From Candidatus Falkowiibacteriota bacterium (GTDB lineage: Bacteria; Patescibacteriota; Patescibacteriia; Patescibacteriales; UBA12075), in contig QMNH01000003.1 of assembly GCA_003647675.1 (NCBI GenBank), positions 1-19,617 on the forward strand: 19,617 nt of DNA. The letters run 5' to 3'. A program made the position numbers and the translations under genes. The notes beneath the pieces are model-generated. The model had not been told where the DNA came from. It did no database searches and was given only the letters and a program-made list of their open reading frames with translations. Of the stretch, positions 7,124-14,786 are shown in pieces (the first letter of the stretch is position 1; each line of letters opens with the position of its first letter).

Positions 7124-7201
7124 TTCAAATCCTCAAATTTATTTAAATGTTTCAAATATTATATAATTTGAATATTTAAATATTTATTTGAGGCATTTGA
7201 A
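7124..7201 (+). repeat. Long imperfect inverted repeat in the dnaJ leader
   Basis: Four successive blocks pair across one axis: TTCAAAT (7124-7130) with ATTTGAA (7195-7201); CCTCAAAT (7131-7138) with ATTTGAGG (7186-7193); ATTTAAAT (7141-7148) with its copy at 7174-7181; TTCAAAT (7151-7157) with ATTTGAA (7166-7172). About 30 bp pair in total, with an 8-base loop. It fills nearly the whole dnaK-side spacer of dnaJ and ends 26 bases before its ATG. Confidence 0.75.
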
Positions 7202-7227
7202 TATTATTTGAAGATTCGAATTATTTT

Positions 7228-8316
7228 ATGTCTAAAGATTATTACAATATTCTTGATATAGAAAAAAATGCTAGTCAGGAAGATGTTAAAAAAGCGTTCC
7301 GCAAAAAAGCCCACGAATGCCACCCGGATAAAAAGGGCGGCGATGAGGCAAAATTCAAGAAAGTAAATGAAGCTTATCAAGTATTAGGAAACGCGAAAAA
7401 ACGGGCTCAATACGATCAATTTGGCTCGTCTTTTGAGCATGCCCAAGCCGGTGGCGGATTCCAGGGTTTTAACGGTTTTCGGGATGCTTCCGGGTTTGCC
7501 AATGGTTTTAACGTGGAATATGAAGATTTAGGAGATGTATTTAGCGGGCTTGGCGATATATTCGGTTTTGGGGGAGGAAAAAGAACAGCCAGAAAAAGAA
7601 GGGGAAGCGACATGCAGACGATTTTGACAATAGAATTTAGGGAAGCCGTGTTTGGCGCGGAAAAAAAAATAAATTTAAGAAAAAAAGTGAAATGCGATCA
7701 TTGCCGGGGGAATTTAGCCGAACCGGGTACTAAAATCGAAACTTGCCAAGTATGCGGCGGCAGCGGCCGGGTAGGCAAAGTGCAGAGAACTATTCTGGGC
7801 AACATTCAGGTTCAGGCTGTTTGCGATAATTGCGCGGGCGAAGGAAAAGTCTACGCGAAAAAATGTACAAAATGCGCCGGCACCGGGGCGGTTATGGAAG
7901 CCGTCAGCCTTAAAATAAATATTCCGGCTGGAATAAATAATAACGAAACTATCCGGTTGAGCGGACAGGGAGAAGCCGGGGAAAAAGGCGCCGGAGACGG
8001 AGATTTGTACATTAAAATACAGGTTAAATCTGATTCTCGTTTTGAGCGGCAAGGTTATGACATAAAAACAAAAATTAAAATAAGCTTTACACAAGCCGTA
8101 TTAGGCGATAAAATAAACATAGAAACTGTTGACGGTTTGGTAAAATTAAAAATTCCGACTGGCACTCAGTCAGGAACGGTTTTTAAATTACGCGGTAAAG
8201 GCGTAACTAAGCTGCAGGGGTCGGGCAAGGGCGATCATTACGTTGAGGTTATAATTAAGACCCCATCTTTCGTAACCAGGAAGCAAAAAGAACTGTTAAA
8301 AGAATTAAATTTATAA
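7228..8316 (+). CDS. dnaJ: Chaperone DnaJ (Hsp40), class A
   Basis: Co-chaperone that delivers clients to DnaK and stimulates its ATPase. Domains in order: J domain (1-65) with the HPD motif at His32-Pro-Asp34; Gly/Phe-rich region (about 66-117); zinc domain with eight cysteines in four CxxC pairs at 156/159, 173/176, 199/202 and 213/216; then the C-terminal substrate-binding beta domains (about 222-340) and a short dimerisation end. The 362 residues are normal. The first zinc repeat is CDHCRGNL, lacking the last Gly of CxxCxGxG, but all zinc ligands are intact. The N-terminus MSKDYYNILDI fits the family start; no Shine-Dalgarno sequence. A long hairpin lies directly upstream, and the next gene begins 2 bp after the stop, implying translational coupling. 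Confidence 0.98.
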   Translation: MSKDYYNILDIEKNASQEDVKKAFRKKAHECHPDKKGGDEAKFKKVNEAYQVLGNAKKRAQYDQFGSSFEHAQAGGGFQGFNGFRDASGFANGFNVEYEDLGDVFSGLGDIFGFGGGKRTARKRRGSDMQTILTIEFREAVFGAEKKINLRKKVKCDHCRGNLAEPGTKIETCQVCGGSGRVGKVQRTILGNIQVQAVCDNCAGEGKVYAKKCTKCAGTGAVMEAVSLKINIPAGINNNETIRLSGQGEAGEKGAGDGDLYIKIQVKSDSRFERQGYDIKTKIKISFTQAVLGDKINIETVDGLVKLKIPTGTQSGTVFKLRGKGVTKLQGSGKGDHYVEVIIKTPSFVTRKQKELLKELNL

Positions 8317-8318
8317 AC

Positions 8319-8729
8319 ATGATTAAAGAAATTGTTCAATTTCCCAACCATGAGAAATTATGGTTTGAGCAAAACAAAAAAGAATTAGAAGATATTATAA
8401 GGGAAGAATTTTTAAAATATAGCTTAAGAATAGAGGTTTTGGACGAGGAAGGTATTGCTCCGGGTTCAAGTAATTTTTTTAAAAAAATAATAGAACATGC
8501 CTTAGAAAAGGAAAATCAGCCAGTTTTTAATGTTGAAGAGTTATATAAAATAATAAAAATAGAATTAAAAAGCTTGTTTTATTCTATTAATAAAGAATTA
8601 AAAATTAAGCATGATTTAAAGGATGTGGATTCTCATAACACAGAAGATATAAAACCGATAAAAAATAAAGTAATAAAAGATAATCGAGGCGCGTTTATCG
8701 AAAGATCACTTCCTTCTAATGACCAATAA
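8319..8729 (+). CDS. Unknown 136-residue helical protein
   Basis: Not recognised. Charged, mostly alpha-helical in appearance, with no signal peptide or membrane segment. An N-terminal IVQFPNHEKLWFEQNKKEL stretch is followed by helices rich in Glu, Lys and Ile, with a polar tail (about 105-136) likely to be disordered. It starts 2 bp after dnaJ and its stop lies 4 bp before the HtrA start (or overlaps the alternative upstream HtrA start by 11 bp), so it is clearly part of a dnaJ-htrA transcript. The tight spacing and good length support a real gene; function is unknown. It may be a lineage-specific partner of the chaperone system. Confidence 0.8.
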   Translation: MIKEIVQFPNHEKLWFEQNKKELEDIIREEFLKYSLRIEVLDEEGIAPGSSNFFKKIIEHALEKENQPVFNVEELYKIIKIELKSLFYSINKELKIKHDLKDVDSHNTEDIKPIKNKVIKDNRGAFIERSLPSNDQ

Positions 8730-8733
8730 TATT

Positions 8734-9837
8734 ATGAAAAAAAGAATTATTTTATTTATTATTGCATTATTTTTAATAAGCTTGGGCTTTGGGCTTGGAA
8801 ATTTATTTAGCCAAAAAGCAATAATTGCCGAAGATTTAAGATTAGACGATCAAGAAGCCACGATTCGAGCTATTAATAAAGTGATTCCGGCCGTGGTCAG
8901 TATTTTAGTCTATGATCAGGTAGAAATTTTAACTGTAAACATAGAAACCGGCCAAGAGACAAAGACTAAGGAAAAAAAACATAAAGGCAATGGAACCGGA
9001 TTTATTATAAATTCTGATGGGCTAATTTTAACAAATCGGCATGTAGTTACGGCCGCCAGCACTGAATTCGGCGAATATAGGGTAATATTAAATTCCGGCA
9101 AGCGTTATTATGCCCAGCTGATTGATAAAGACCCGATTAAGGATTTGGCCATTTTAAAAATTTTTGATAAGGATTTGCCGTATGTTGAATTGGGCAATAG
9201 CGAAGAATTGCAAATCGGCAAAACAGTAATAGCTATCGGCAATACGCTAGGCCGCTACCAAAACAGCGTAACCAAGGGTATCGTAAGCGGTTTAGGCAGG
9301 AGCTTGCCTGTCGGCGGCACTCTGGAAGCGCTGGATAATGTAATACAAACCGATGCCGAAATAAGCGTGGGCAATTCAGGCGGCCCACTTATTGATCTGG
9401 AAGGCAAAGTAGTCGGCATAAACTCGGCTGTTGACCAGGAAGGATCTTCGATTGGGTTTGCTATTCCCATAAATGACGCCCATCCGGCTATAAAAAGCAT
9501 TCTGGAGTCAGGCCGCATCATAAGGCCGAGAATGGGAGTGCGCTATATGATGCTTACCCCGGAAATTGCTTTTGATAATAAATTAAGCCGTGATAGCGGC
9601 GCCTGGATCACAAAAGGAAATTTCGGCGAAATCGCGGTTTATCCCGGTACTCCGGCTGAATTAGCCGGACTTTTGGAAGGCGATATAATTTTTGAAGTTA
9701 ACGCTATAAAAATTACCGGCACCAACACTTTATTTTCCGTTGCCCAAAAATATAAGCCGGGCGATAAAATCGGTTTAAAAATCCAAAGAGGAGAAGAAGA
9801 AATAATAAAGATATTAACTTTAGAAGAGTTTAAGTAA
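8734..9837 (+). CDS. Membrane-anchored HtrA/Deg-type serine protease with one PDZ domain
   Basis: Degrades or refolds damaged proteins on the outer face of the membrane. Residues 1-25 (MKKR, then a hydrophobic run) form a signal anchor. The trypsin-like domain (about 45-255) holds the catalytic triad: His103 in TNRHVV, Asp137 in KDLAIL and Ser215 in GNSGGPL, with GFAIPIN at its end. One PDZ domain follows (about 265-365), with YPGTPAELAGLLEGDIIFEVN. At 367 residues it is the usual size for single-PDZ HtrA proteins. An insert (about 65-85) before the His motif is rich in Lys, Glu and Thr. ATG at 8734 is preferred because MKKR followed by a hydrophobic helix is a normal anchor; an in-frame ATG at 8719 would add five residues and overlap the upstream gene. 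Last gene of the quality-control island. Confidence 0.95.
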   Translation: MKKRIILFIIALFLISLGFGLGNLFSQKAIIAEDLRLDDQEATIRAINKVIPAVVSILVYDQVEILTVNIETGQETKTKEKKHKGNGTGFIINSDGLILTNRHVVTAASTEFGEYRVILNSGKRYYAQLIDKDPIKDLAILKIFDKDLPYVELGNSEELQIGKTVIAIGNTLGRYQNSVTKGIVSGLGRSLPVGGTLEALDNVIQTDAEISVGNSGGPLIDLEGKVVGINSAVDQEGSSIGFAIPINDAHPAIKSILESGRIIRPRMGVRYMMLTPEIAFDNKLSRDSGAWITKGNFGEIAVYPGTPAELAGLLEGDIIFEVNAIKITGTNTLFSVAQKYKPGDKIGLKIQRGEEEIIKILTLEEFK

Positions 9838-9875
9838 GCCTTGTTAATATTAATAATTATCCACAAAAAAGGTAC

Positions 9876-9903
9876 TTGCAAAAAATTCTTGAATTATTAT
9901 AAT
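9876..9903 (+). promoter_or_regulatory. Promoter candidate for the ABC exporter operon
   Basis: TTGCAA (9876-9881; 4 of 6 matches to TTGACA), 16-bp spacer, perfect TATAAT (9898-9903). Predicted start near 9910, leaving an A/T-rich leader of about 95 bases before the ATPase gene. It is in the only sizeable gap (168 bp) between the HtrA gene and the exporter. Confidence 0.5.
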
Positions 9904-10005
9904 AATAATGATAATATATAAAATATAAAATAGCACAATTGATTTTTTGCTGTTTTTTGTTTAAATTTTATACAAACTTATAAGCAATAACTGGTTTATT
10001 CAATT

Positions 10006-10935
10006 ATGATAAAAATAAATAATTTAACAAAAAAATTTGGTTCAACTGTTGTTTTAAACGATATCAGCTTAAGTGTTAAGAGGGGAGAAATATTGGGTTT
10101 TTTAGGGCCGAATGGAGCCGGCAAAACAACAACCATGAAGATAATTACAAGTTTTTGGCGTCCCACAAAAGGCAGTGTTACCATTGACGGAATGGATGTT
10201 GTTAATGATTCCCTTAAAACCAGGGCGAAAATCGGATATTTACCCGAAACCGTTCCTCTGTATGATGATATGCGGGTTTATGAATATTTAAAATTTATTG
10301 CCCAAGTCAGGGGAATTGAAAAAAATGAAATTTCAAAAAGAGTCAAAGATATTGTTCGGGCTTGCGGCCTTAGTAAAGTTTTATTAAAGCCGATTGAAGA
10401 GTTATCAAAAGGTTTTCGGCAAAGAGTGGGATTAGCTCAGGCAATTGTACATGAACCGGATATATTAATCTTAGATGAGCCCACTACCGGACTAGACCCG
10501 AACCAAATTGTAGAGATTAGGGATTTAATAAAAAAAATCGGCAAAGAAAAAACGATTATTTTTTCAACCCATATTTTAAGCGAAGTCAGCGCTACCTGTG
10601 ACCGGGCCGTAATAATAAATAACGGCAAGATTGTAGGCGAGGGCAGTCCGGACGAATTAATGCGCAAAGCTGGCGGAAAAGAAATAATATATGTTAAAAT
10701 AAAAGGCCCGAAAGATGAAATAATGGATAAATTACGGGGAATGGACAACGTAATTAAAGCTGAAGTGAAAGACAAAGAATCAGACAATGTTTACGGATAC
10801 GAAATAGCGCCCAAAGAAGGCGTAGATTTAAGGGAAAATTTATCAATGGCCGTAATGAGCCAAGGCTGGAGTATTTTGGAATTTAACAAAAAAAGCGTAA
10901 GCCTAGAGGACGTATTTAGGGAATTAACTAAATAG
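10006..10935 (+). CDS. ABC transporter ATP-binding protein, Gld/ABC-2 type
   Basis: Energises the permease encoded next. Walker A GPNGAGKT (34-41), signature ELSKGFRQR (132-140), Walker B ILILDE (153-158), D-loop TGLD and switch His189 in STHILSE are all intact. The 309 residues include a C-terminal extension (about 215-309) typical of GldA/CcmA-like ATPases of ABC-2 exporters. ATG at 10006 gives the normal MIKINNLTKKFG start. A promoter candidate lies about 100 bp upstream. Its last codons, ACT AAA TAG, contain the CTAAATAG sequence that recurs 157 bp later at the far side of an inverted-repeat element, so the insertion seems to have landed exactly at this stop codon while leaving the protein whole. 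Confidence 0.95.
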   Translation: MIKINNLTKKFGSTVVLNDISLSVKRGEILGFLGPNGAGKTTTMKIITSFWRPTKGSVTIDGMDVVNDSLKTRAKIGYLPETVPLYDDMRVYEYLKFIAQVRGIEKNEISKRVKDIVRACGLSKVLLKPIEELSKGFRQRVGLAQAIVHEPDILILDEPTTGLDPNQIVEIRDLIKKIGKEKTIIFSTHILSEVSATCDRAVIINNGKIVGEGSPDELMRKAGGKEIIYVKIKGPKDEIMDKLRGMDNVIKAEVKDKESDNVYGYEIAPKEGVDLRENLSMAVMSQGWSILEFNKKSVSLEDVFRELTK

Positions 10936-11092
10936 TTAGCGTGTAAAAACTAGCACGGATTAAAAATTAATATTTTCACATATTTTTAATAAAATTTTTT
11001 TCGCTGATATTACCATATCACTTCAAAAAATATTTATTAAAAATCTGCAAAAATCTTGAATTTTTAATTTCGCACTAATTTTTACACACTAA
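10936..11092. mobile_element. MITE-like inverted-repeat element with 8-bp target duplication
   Basis: Arms 10936-11010 and 11015-11092 are reverse complements over about three quarters of their length, around a TACC loop capped by GATAT/ATATC. The ends read TTAGCGTGTAAAAACTAG and, from the other side, TTAGTGTGTAAAAATTAG. The element is flanked by direct repeats CTAAATAG at 10928-10935 and 11093-11100 (12 bp if read as TAACTAAATAGT, at 10925-10936 and 11090-11101). No coding capacity. Removing it and one repeat would place the permease ATG 18 bases after the ATPase stop, a normal operon spacing. Non-autonomous; the helper transposase is not in the window. Confidence 0.7.
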
Positions 11093-11118
11093 CTAAATAG
11101 TCATTGTGTAATAACATT

Positions 11119-11850
11119 ATGGATAAAAAATATTTTAAAACTCTATATATACTTTTTAAAAAAGAGTTAATGGGATATTTTAATTCTCCGATTGCTTATA
11201 TATTTATAGGAGTTTTTTTGGTTGTCGGCAATTGGCTTTTTTTCAAAAATTTTTTTCTTATAGAGCAGGCCAGCCTGCGGGCTTATTTTGATCTTTTGCC
11301 TTGGATATTCTTATTTATATCGCCGGCAATTACAATGCGGCTTTGGGCAGAAGAAAAAAAATCAGGCACTATTGAATTTCTTTTAACTTTACCGGTAACT
11401 GATTGGCAAGTTGTGTTGGCGAAATTTTTGGGCAGTCTGGCTTTTATGTTTATAGCGCTGGTCCTTACAGTTACCCTGCCGATTAGTGTTGCTCTTTTAG
11501 GCAATATTGATTTAGGACCTGTAATTGGCGGATATTTAGGAGCTTTATTTTTAGGTGGCGCGTATTTAGCTCTTGGCCTGTTTATTTCCAGTATCACCAA
11601 AAATCAAATAATTGCTTTTATATTGGGACTGGTAGCTTGTTTTATAGCCTTTATAATCGGCGCTGATTTTGTTTTAATCGGCGCGCCGCAATTTATGGTG
11701 CCGGTGTTGAAATTCTTAGGTCTTGGCAGCCATTTTTATAACATCGCCAAGGGCGTAATTGATTCAAAAGACATAATTTATTATCTTTCGTTTATTTTTA
11801 TATTTCTTTGGCTTAATGTCAGGATTATTGAATCCCGCGGCTGGAAATAG
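11119..11850 (+). CDS. ABC-2 type permease, GldF-like
   Basis: Membrane subunit of the exporter. 243 residues with about six hydrophobic helices (near 25-43, 60-77, 103-125, 135-155, 165-190 and 220-238). The amphipathic segment between helices 2 and 3 carries RLWAEEKKSGTIEFLLTLPVTDWQVVLAKF, the coupling region characteristic of ABC-2/GldF permeases. ATG at 11119 is preferred; the reading frame is also open from a TTG at 11104, which would add MCNNI without clear purpose. The GldG-like gene begins 9 bp after its stop. The MITE-like element lies immediately upstream, so its hairpin is transcribed between ATPase and permease and may alter the ratio of the two subunits. Confidence 0.92.
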   Translation: MDKKYFKTLYILFKKELMGYFNSPIAYIFIGVFLVVGNWLFFKNFFLIEQASLRAYFDLLPWIFLFISPAITMRLWAEEKKSGTIEFLLTLPVTDWQVVLAKFLGSLAFMFIALVLTVTLPISVALLGNIDLGPVIGGYLGALFLGGAYLALGLFISSITKNQIIAFILGLVACFIAFIIGADFVLIGAPQFMVPVLKFLGLGSHFYNIAKGVIDSKDIIYYLSFIFIFLWLNVRIIESRGWK

Positions 11851-11859
11851 TAAATATGT

Positions 11860-13419
11860 ATGAGTTTAAATAAAAAAACAAAAAAATTTAAAAAGATTGA
11901 TACGGGAATTACAATTATATTGCTAATTGGGATTTTTATAGTCATTAATTTTTTTTCATATCAGATTTTTTATCGCTGGGATTTAACCCAGAATAAAATA
12001 TACTCAATTTCCAAGGTCAGCAAGCGGACCGTGGGAGAGCTTGATGATATAGTTAATATTAAGGCTTATTTTTCAGATAACCTGCCTAGCCAAGTATTAA
12101 GCATAAAACAGGAGGTAGCCGATATTTTGGATGAATACGCCGCTTTTTCAAACGGAAAAATCAGGGTTGAATTTATTGACCCAAACGATGACGAAGACAC
12201 GCAAAGAGAATTGTATATGATCGGCATACCCCAGCTTACATTCGAGGTATACGAAAAAGACAAAAGACAGTTGGTAAACGGCTATATGGGGATAGCTATT
12301 AGTTTTGAAGATAAGACCGAGGCAATCCCGGCTATCAAGAGCGATACCAGAGATTTGGAATACCAATTAACTACTGCCATTAAAAAGGTTATTACCGATG
12401 AAATTGCAACCATCGGCTTTTTAACTAGCCAGGGCACGGCCAGTTTGGAAAATGATATTAGTACGGCAAAAAGCAAGCTCCAGGAATTATACACAGTACG
12501 CGAGGTCGTACTTTCCGAAGAGCAAAGCAGTATACCCCCCGACATAGATACTTTAATAATTGTCGGGCCAAAAGAAGAATTTTCCGAAGATGAGCTAAGA
12601 GAAATCAATGCCTTTTTAGTCCGTGGCGGCGCTTTACTGGGATTAATAGACGGAGTAGATATCGGGGAAGGCTTAACGGCCAGTATTAATAAGTCGGGGA
12701 TTAATAAACTTTTTTCCCAATACGGCCTAACAATGAATCGGGATTTAGTAGCGGATAATCGCAGCGGTATGGCGTCATTTACCCAAGGCTTCATGACTTT
12801 TTCAACGAATTATCCTTATTGGCCGAAGATAACCAGTGATGGATTTAACAAAGACAATAGCGCGGTCGCTAATTTAGAGAATGTAATCTTGCCCTGGGTT
12901 AGCAGTATTGACGTGGATAGTTCCAAAATAGCCGAGGAAGGCTATGTTAAATTGGCACATACTACGGATAAAGGCTGGAGCGTGGCCAATAATTTTAATA
13001 TAAGCCCTAACGGCTCTATGTCTCCGGGCGCGAACCAAAAGCAGTATGTGCTGGCCGCTTATTTTAGCGGCATGCTGGAAGACGCGTATCCGGAAGAAGA
13101 AGCAGAAGAACAGTATCCGTTTTTTGGGCGTTTAGCGCTTGTCGGCGATAGTGATTTTATATACGAAGGTTTTATCGGCAATACTCCCGATAATCTTACT
13201 TTTTTTCTGAATTTAGTAGACATTTTAAGCTTTGACGAAGATTTAATCAGTATCCGCTCCAAAAGCGCTTCCAGTCGGCCGATAAAAGAAGGCCTTTCCG
13301 ATTCTGCCAGAGCCGGCTATAGATATTTTAATGTATTCGGCGTGACAATAATTGTAATGCTATTCGGCATGATTCGGTATTACATGAGAAGAAGATCAAG
13401 GTTCGTTGATGAACTATAA
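11860..13419 (+). CDS. GldG-like ABC transporter auxiliary protein
   Basis: 519 residues with one transmembrane segment near each end (about 16-38 and 491-508) and a large extracytoplasmic part between them. This is the architecture of GldG/ABC-type auxiliary proteins (DUF7088-like N-terminal and ABC_transp_aux domains). Family-type segments include RWDLTQNKIYSIS after the first helix, IRVEFIDPND, and LIIVGPKEEFSEDELREINAFLVRGGALLGLIDG in a Rossmann-like half, plus VGDSDFIYEGF before the second helix. The C-terminus is basic (MRRRSRF). In Bacteroidetes GldG belongs to gliding machinery, but the same trio is widespread elsewhere with unknown cargo; gliding is not implied here. Transcribed with the permease (9-bp gap). 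Confidence 0.9.
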   Translation: MSLNKKTKKFKKIDTGITIILLIGIFIVINFFSYQIFYRWDLTQNKIYSISKVSKRTVGELDDIVNIKAYFSDNLPSQVLSIKQEVADILDEYAAFSNGKIRVEFIDPNDDEDTQRELYMIGIPQLTFEVYEKDKRQLVNGYMGIAISFEDKTEAIPAIKSDTRDLEYQLTTAIKKVITDEIATIGFLTSQGTASLENDISTAKSKLQELYTVREVVLSEEQSSIPPDIDTLIIVGPKEEFSEDELREINAFLVRGGALLGLIDGVDIGEGLTASINKSGINKLFSQYGLTMNRDLVADNRSGMASFTQGFMTFSTNYPYWPKITSDGFNKDNSAVANLENVILPWVSSIDVDSSKIAEEGYVKLAHTTDKGWSVANNFNISPNGSMSPGANQKQYVLAAYFSGMLEDAYPEEEAEEQYPFFGRLALVGDSDFIYEGFIGNTPDNLTFFLNLVDILSFDEDLISIRSKSASSRPIKEGLSDSARAGYRYFNVFGVTIIVMLFGMIRYYMRRRSRFVDEL

Positions 13420-13427
13420 ATTGGAAA

Positions 13428-13511
13428 TTTGTAATTAGAAATTTGTAATTTGGAGAAATATACCCGAATTATTTTTTGCCAAATTACCAATTACTAATTA
13501 CTAATTACAAA
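13428..13511. repeat. Nested inverted repeat with four tandem heptamers
   Basis: Outer arms TTTGTAATTAG (13428-13438) and CTAATTACAAA (13501-13511) and inner arms GTAATTTGG (13445-13453) and CCAAATTAC (13479-13487) are perfect complements around a 25-base loop. The right half contains tandem heptamers AATTACC, AATTACT, AATTACT, AATTACA (13482-13509). It fills the gap between the GldG-like gene and the thioredoxin gene and ends 4 bases before the latter's ATG. Confidence 0.8.
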
Positions 13512-13515
13512 AATT

Positions 13516-13782
13516 ATGAAATTATTAAAATTTGGCGCGGTGTGGTGCAAGGAATGTTTGGTTATGAAGCCGATGTGGGCGGAAATCGAAGAGGAAATAC
13601 CGGAATTGGCATCTGAATATTATGAGGCGGATGATAATCCGGAAATTTTAAAAAAATACAGTGTTTCCGACGTACCTGCTTTTATTTTTTTAGATAAGGA
13701 AGGAACAGAGATTTTACGCTTGCAAGGTTTGCAGTCAAAAGAAGAACTTGTTAAAATAGTAAAAGAAAATTTAGATAAATAA
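13516..13782 (+). CDS. Small thioredoxin-like protein
   Basis: 88 residues with a CxxC active site, Trp10-Cys11-Lys-Glu-Cys14, and a cis-proline at Pro54 (SDVPAF) followed by FIFLDKEG, the features of a thioredoxin fold. It is about 15-20 residues shorter than standard thioredoxin and begins directly with the strand before the active site, so the first strand and helix are missing. WCKEC differs from the usual WCGPC, so redox potential and partner choice may differ. No signal peptide, so cytoplasmic as annotated. It lies between the GldG-like and DUF4340 genes of the exporter operon; whether it serves the exporter is unknown. Start chosen at the first ATG; no Shine-Dalgarno sequence. Confidence 0.88.
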   Translation: MKLLKFGAVWCKECLVMKPMWAEIEEEIPELASEYYEADDNPEILKKYSVSDVPAFIFLDKEGTEILRLQGLQSKEELVKIVKENLDK

Positions 13783-13820
13783 GCACGAAATATTAATATA
13801 AAATTAATAATAGTAAACTT

Positions 13821-14732
13821 ATGAACAAGAAGAATTTGATATTAGGAGGGATTTTAATTTTATTGGCCGCTTCAGCTTATTTATATCAAGGACCAATACG
13901 GAAGTGGCAATCCAGTTTGGATAAGCCGGATAATTTTCTTGCCGGTTTAAACATTGATGAAATTAATAGGATAGAATTAGAAAATAATAAAGAGACGACT
14001 GTGTTGGAGAAAATTGATGAAAAATGGAAAATAGGAGGTACAAAAAGTTTTTTTGCCGAAGACAGCGCGATGGAAAATATGTTTACCGTCCTAAAGGACG
14101 GTGTGAGCGCTTCAGTGGAGTTGGTTAGCGAGAACAATGATAAAAAAGAAGAATTTCAAACCAATGAAAGCGGTGTTAATGTAAAATTTTTTCAAAGCGA
14201 TAACCAATTAATTAATTTTATTGTCGGCAAAACCGGTAATGATTTTTCCAGTACATATATTTCTTTGCCGGAATCGGAAAAAACTTATCTTCTTAAATTA
14301 AATTTAAATTCAGTTTTATCCCGCGCCAGCTGGTATGACATGGCCATATTTTCCTCCGCAAAAGAAAATATAAATAAAATCAGGTTCCAATATCCGACCC
14401 GGGAATTTACGATCGAAAAAAAAGACGATGCTTGGTCCGGCGTTTTGCCTTATGTTTTTAGCGTTAGCGAAGAAAAAATAGAAGAGATCCTAGATATTAT
14501 GTCCAGCCTATCAGCGGTCGAAATCCCCGAACAAGTTTTTGGGCAGACAGGTCTGGAGAAAAATTTAATTATTATCCAGGCAACCGGTGAGGGAGTTGAT
14601 AATATTTTAATGGTTGGAGAAGCTAATGATAATGATTATTATTACGTGAAAAAAGGAGATAGTGATAATATATATTTAATAACCGAGGAACAAAGAGATA
14701 AATTAGACAGGCAGATAAGAGATTTAAAGTAA
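13821..14732 (+). CDS. DUF4340-domain protein, single-pass membrane anchored
   Basis: 303 residues. One N-terminal transmembrane segment (about 5-23, LILGGILILLAASAYLY) with the rest outside the membrane. The body fits DUF4340: repeated strand-rich units with INRIELENNKETTVLEKIDEKWKI, ISLPESEKTYLLKLNLNSVLSRASWYDMAIF and INKIRFQYPTREFTIEKKDDAW. DUF4340 proteins are often encoded next to GldF/GldG-type exporters, and here it is the last gene of such an operon, 38 bp after the thioredoxin-like gene and directly before a strong terminator. It is probably an extracytoplasmic partner of the exporter; biochemical function is unknown. Confidence 0.88.
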   Translation: MNKKNLILGGILILLAASAYLYQGPIRKWQSSLDKPDNFLAGLNIDEINRIELENNKETTVLEKIDEKWKIGGTKSFFAEDSAMENMFTVLKDGVSASVELVSENNDKKEEFQTNESGVNVKFFQSDNQLINFIVGKTGNDFSSTYISLPESEKTYLLKLNLNSVLSRASWYDMAIFSSAKENINKIRFQYPTREFTIEKKDDAWSGVLPYVFSVSEEKIEEILDIMSSLSAVEIPEQVFGQTGLEKNLIIIQATGEGVDNILMVGEANDNDYYYVKKGDSDNIYLITEEQRDKLDRQIRDLK

Positions 14733-14740
14733 AATTATAT

Positions 14741-14774
14741 AAAACTCCGAATCTAGCGTTTCGGAGTTTTTTTT
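14741..14774 (+). terminator. Strong intrinsic terminator of the exporter operon
   Basis: AAAACTCCGAA (14741-14751) and TTCGGAGTTTT (14760-14770) form a perfect 11-bp stem with an 8-base loop, running into eight T residues (14767-14774), 8 bases after the DUF4340 stop. Confidence 0.95.
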
Positions 14775-14786
14775 ATTAATTAATTA

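Noticed and set aside
8161..8169. Possible second CIRCE arm (GCACTC) inside dnaJ, and similar words at 9536 and 16386
   Set aside because: No matching GAGTGC partner at nine-base spacing; single arms only.
10936..11092. Inverted repeat between ATPase and permease as a simple terminator
   Set aside because: Arms of about 75 bases, matching terminal motifs and flanking direct repeats fit an inserted element better, and no T-tract follows the right arm.
11104..11118. TTG start for the permease
   Set aside because: An ATG five codons later gives a normal ABC-2 permease N-terminus; the extra residues have no family support.
11860..13419. GldG-like protein as evidence for gliding motility
   Set aside because: Only the ABC exporter part is present; no GldB, J-N or SprA-type genes are seen, and this trio is common in non-gliding bacteria.
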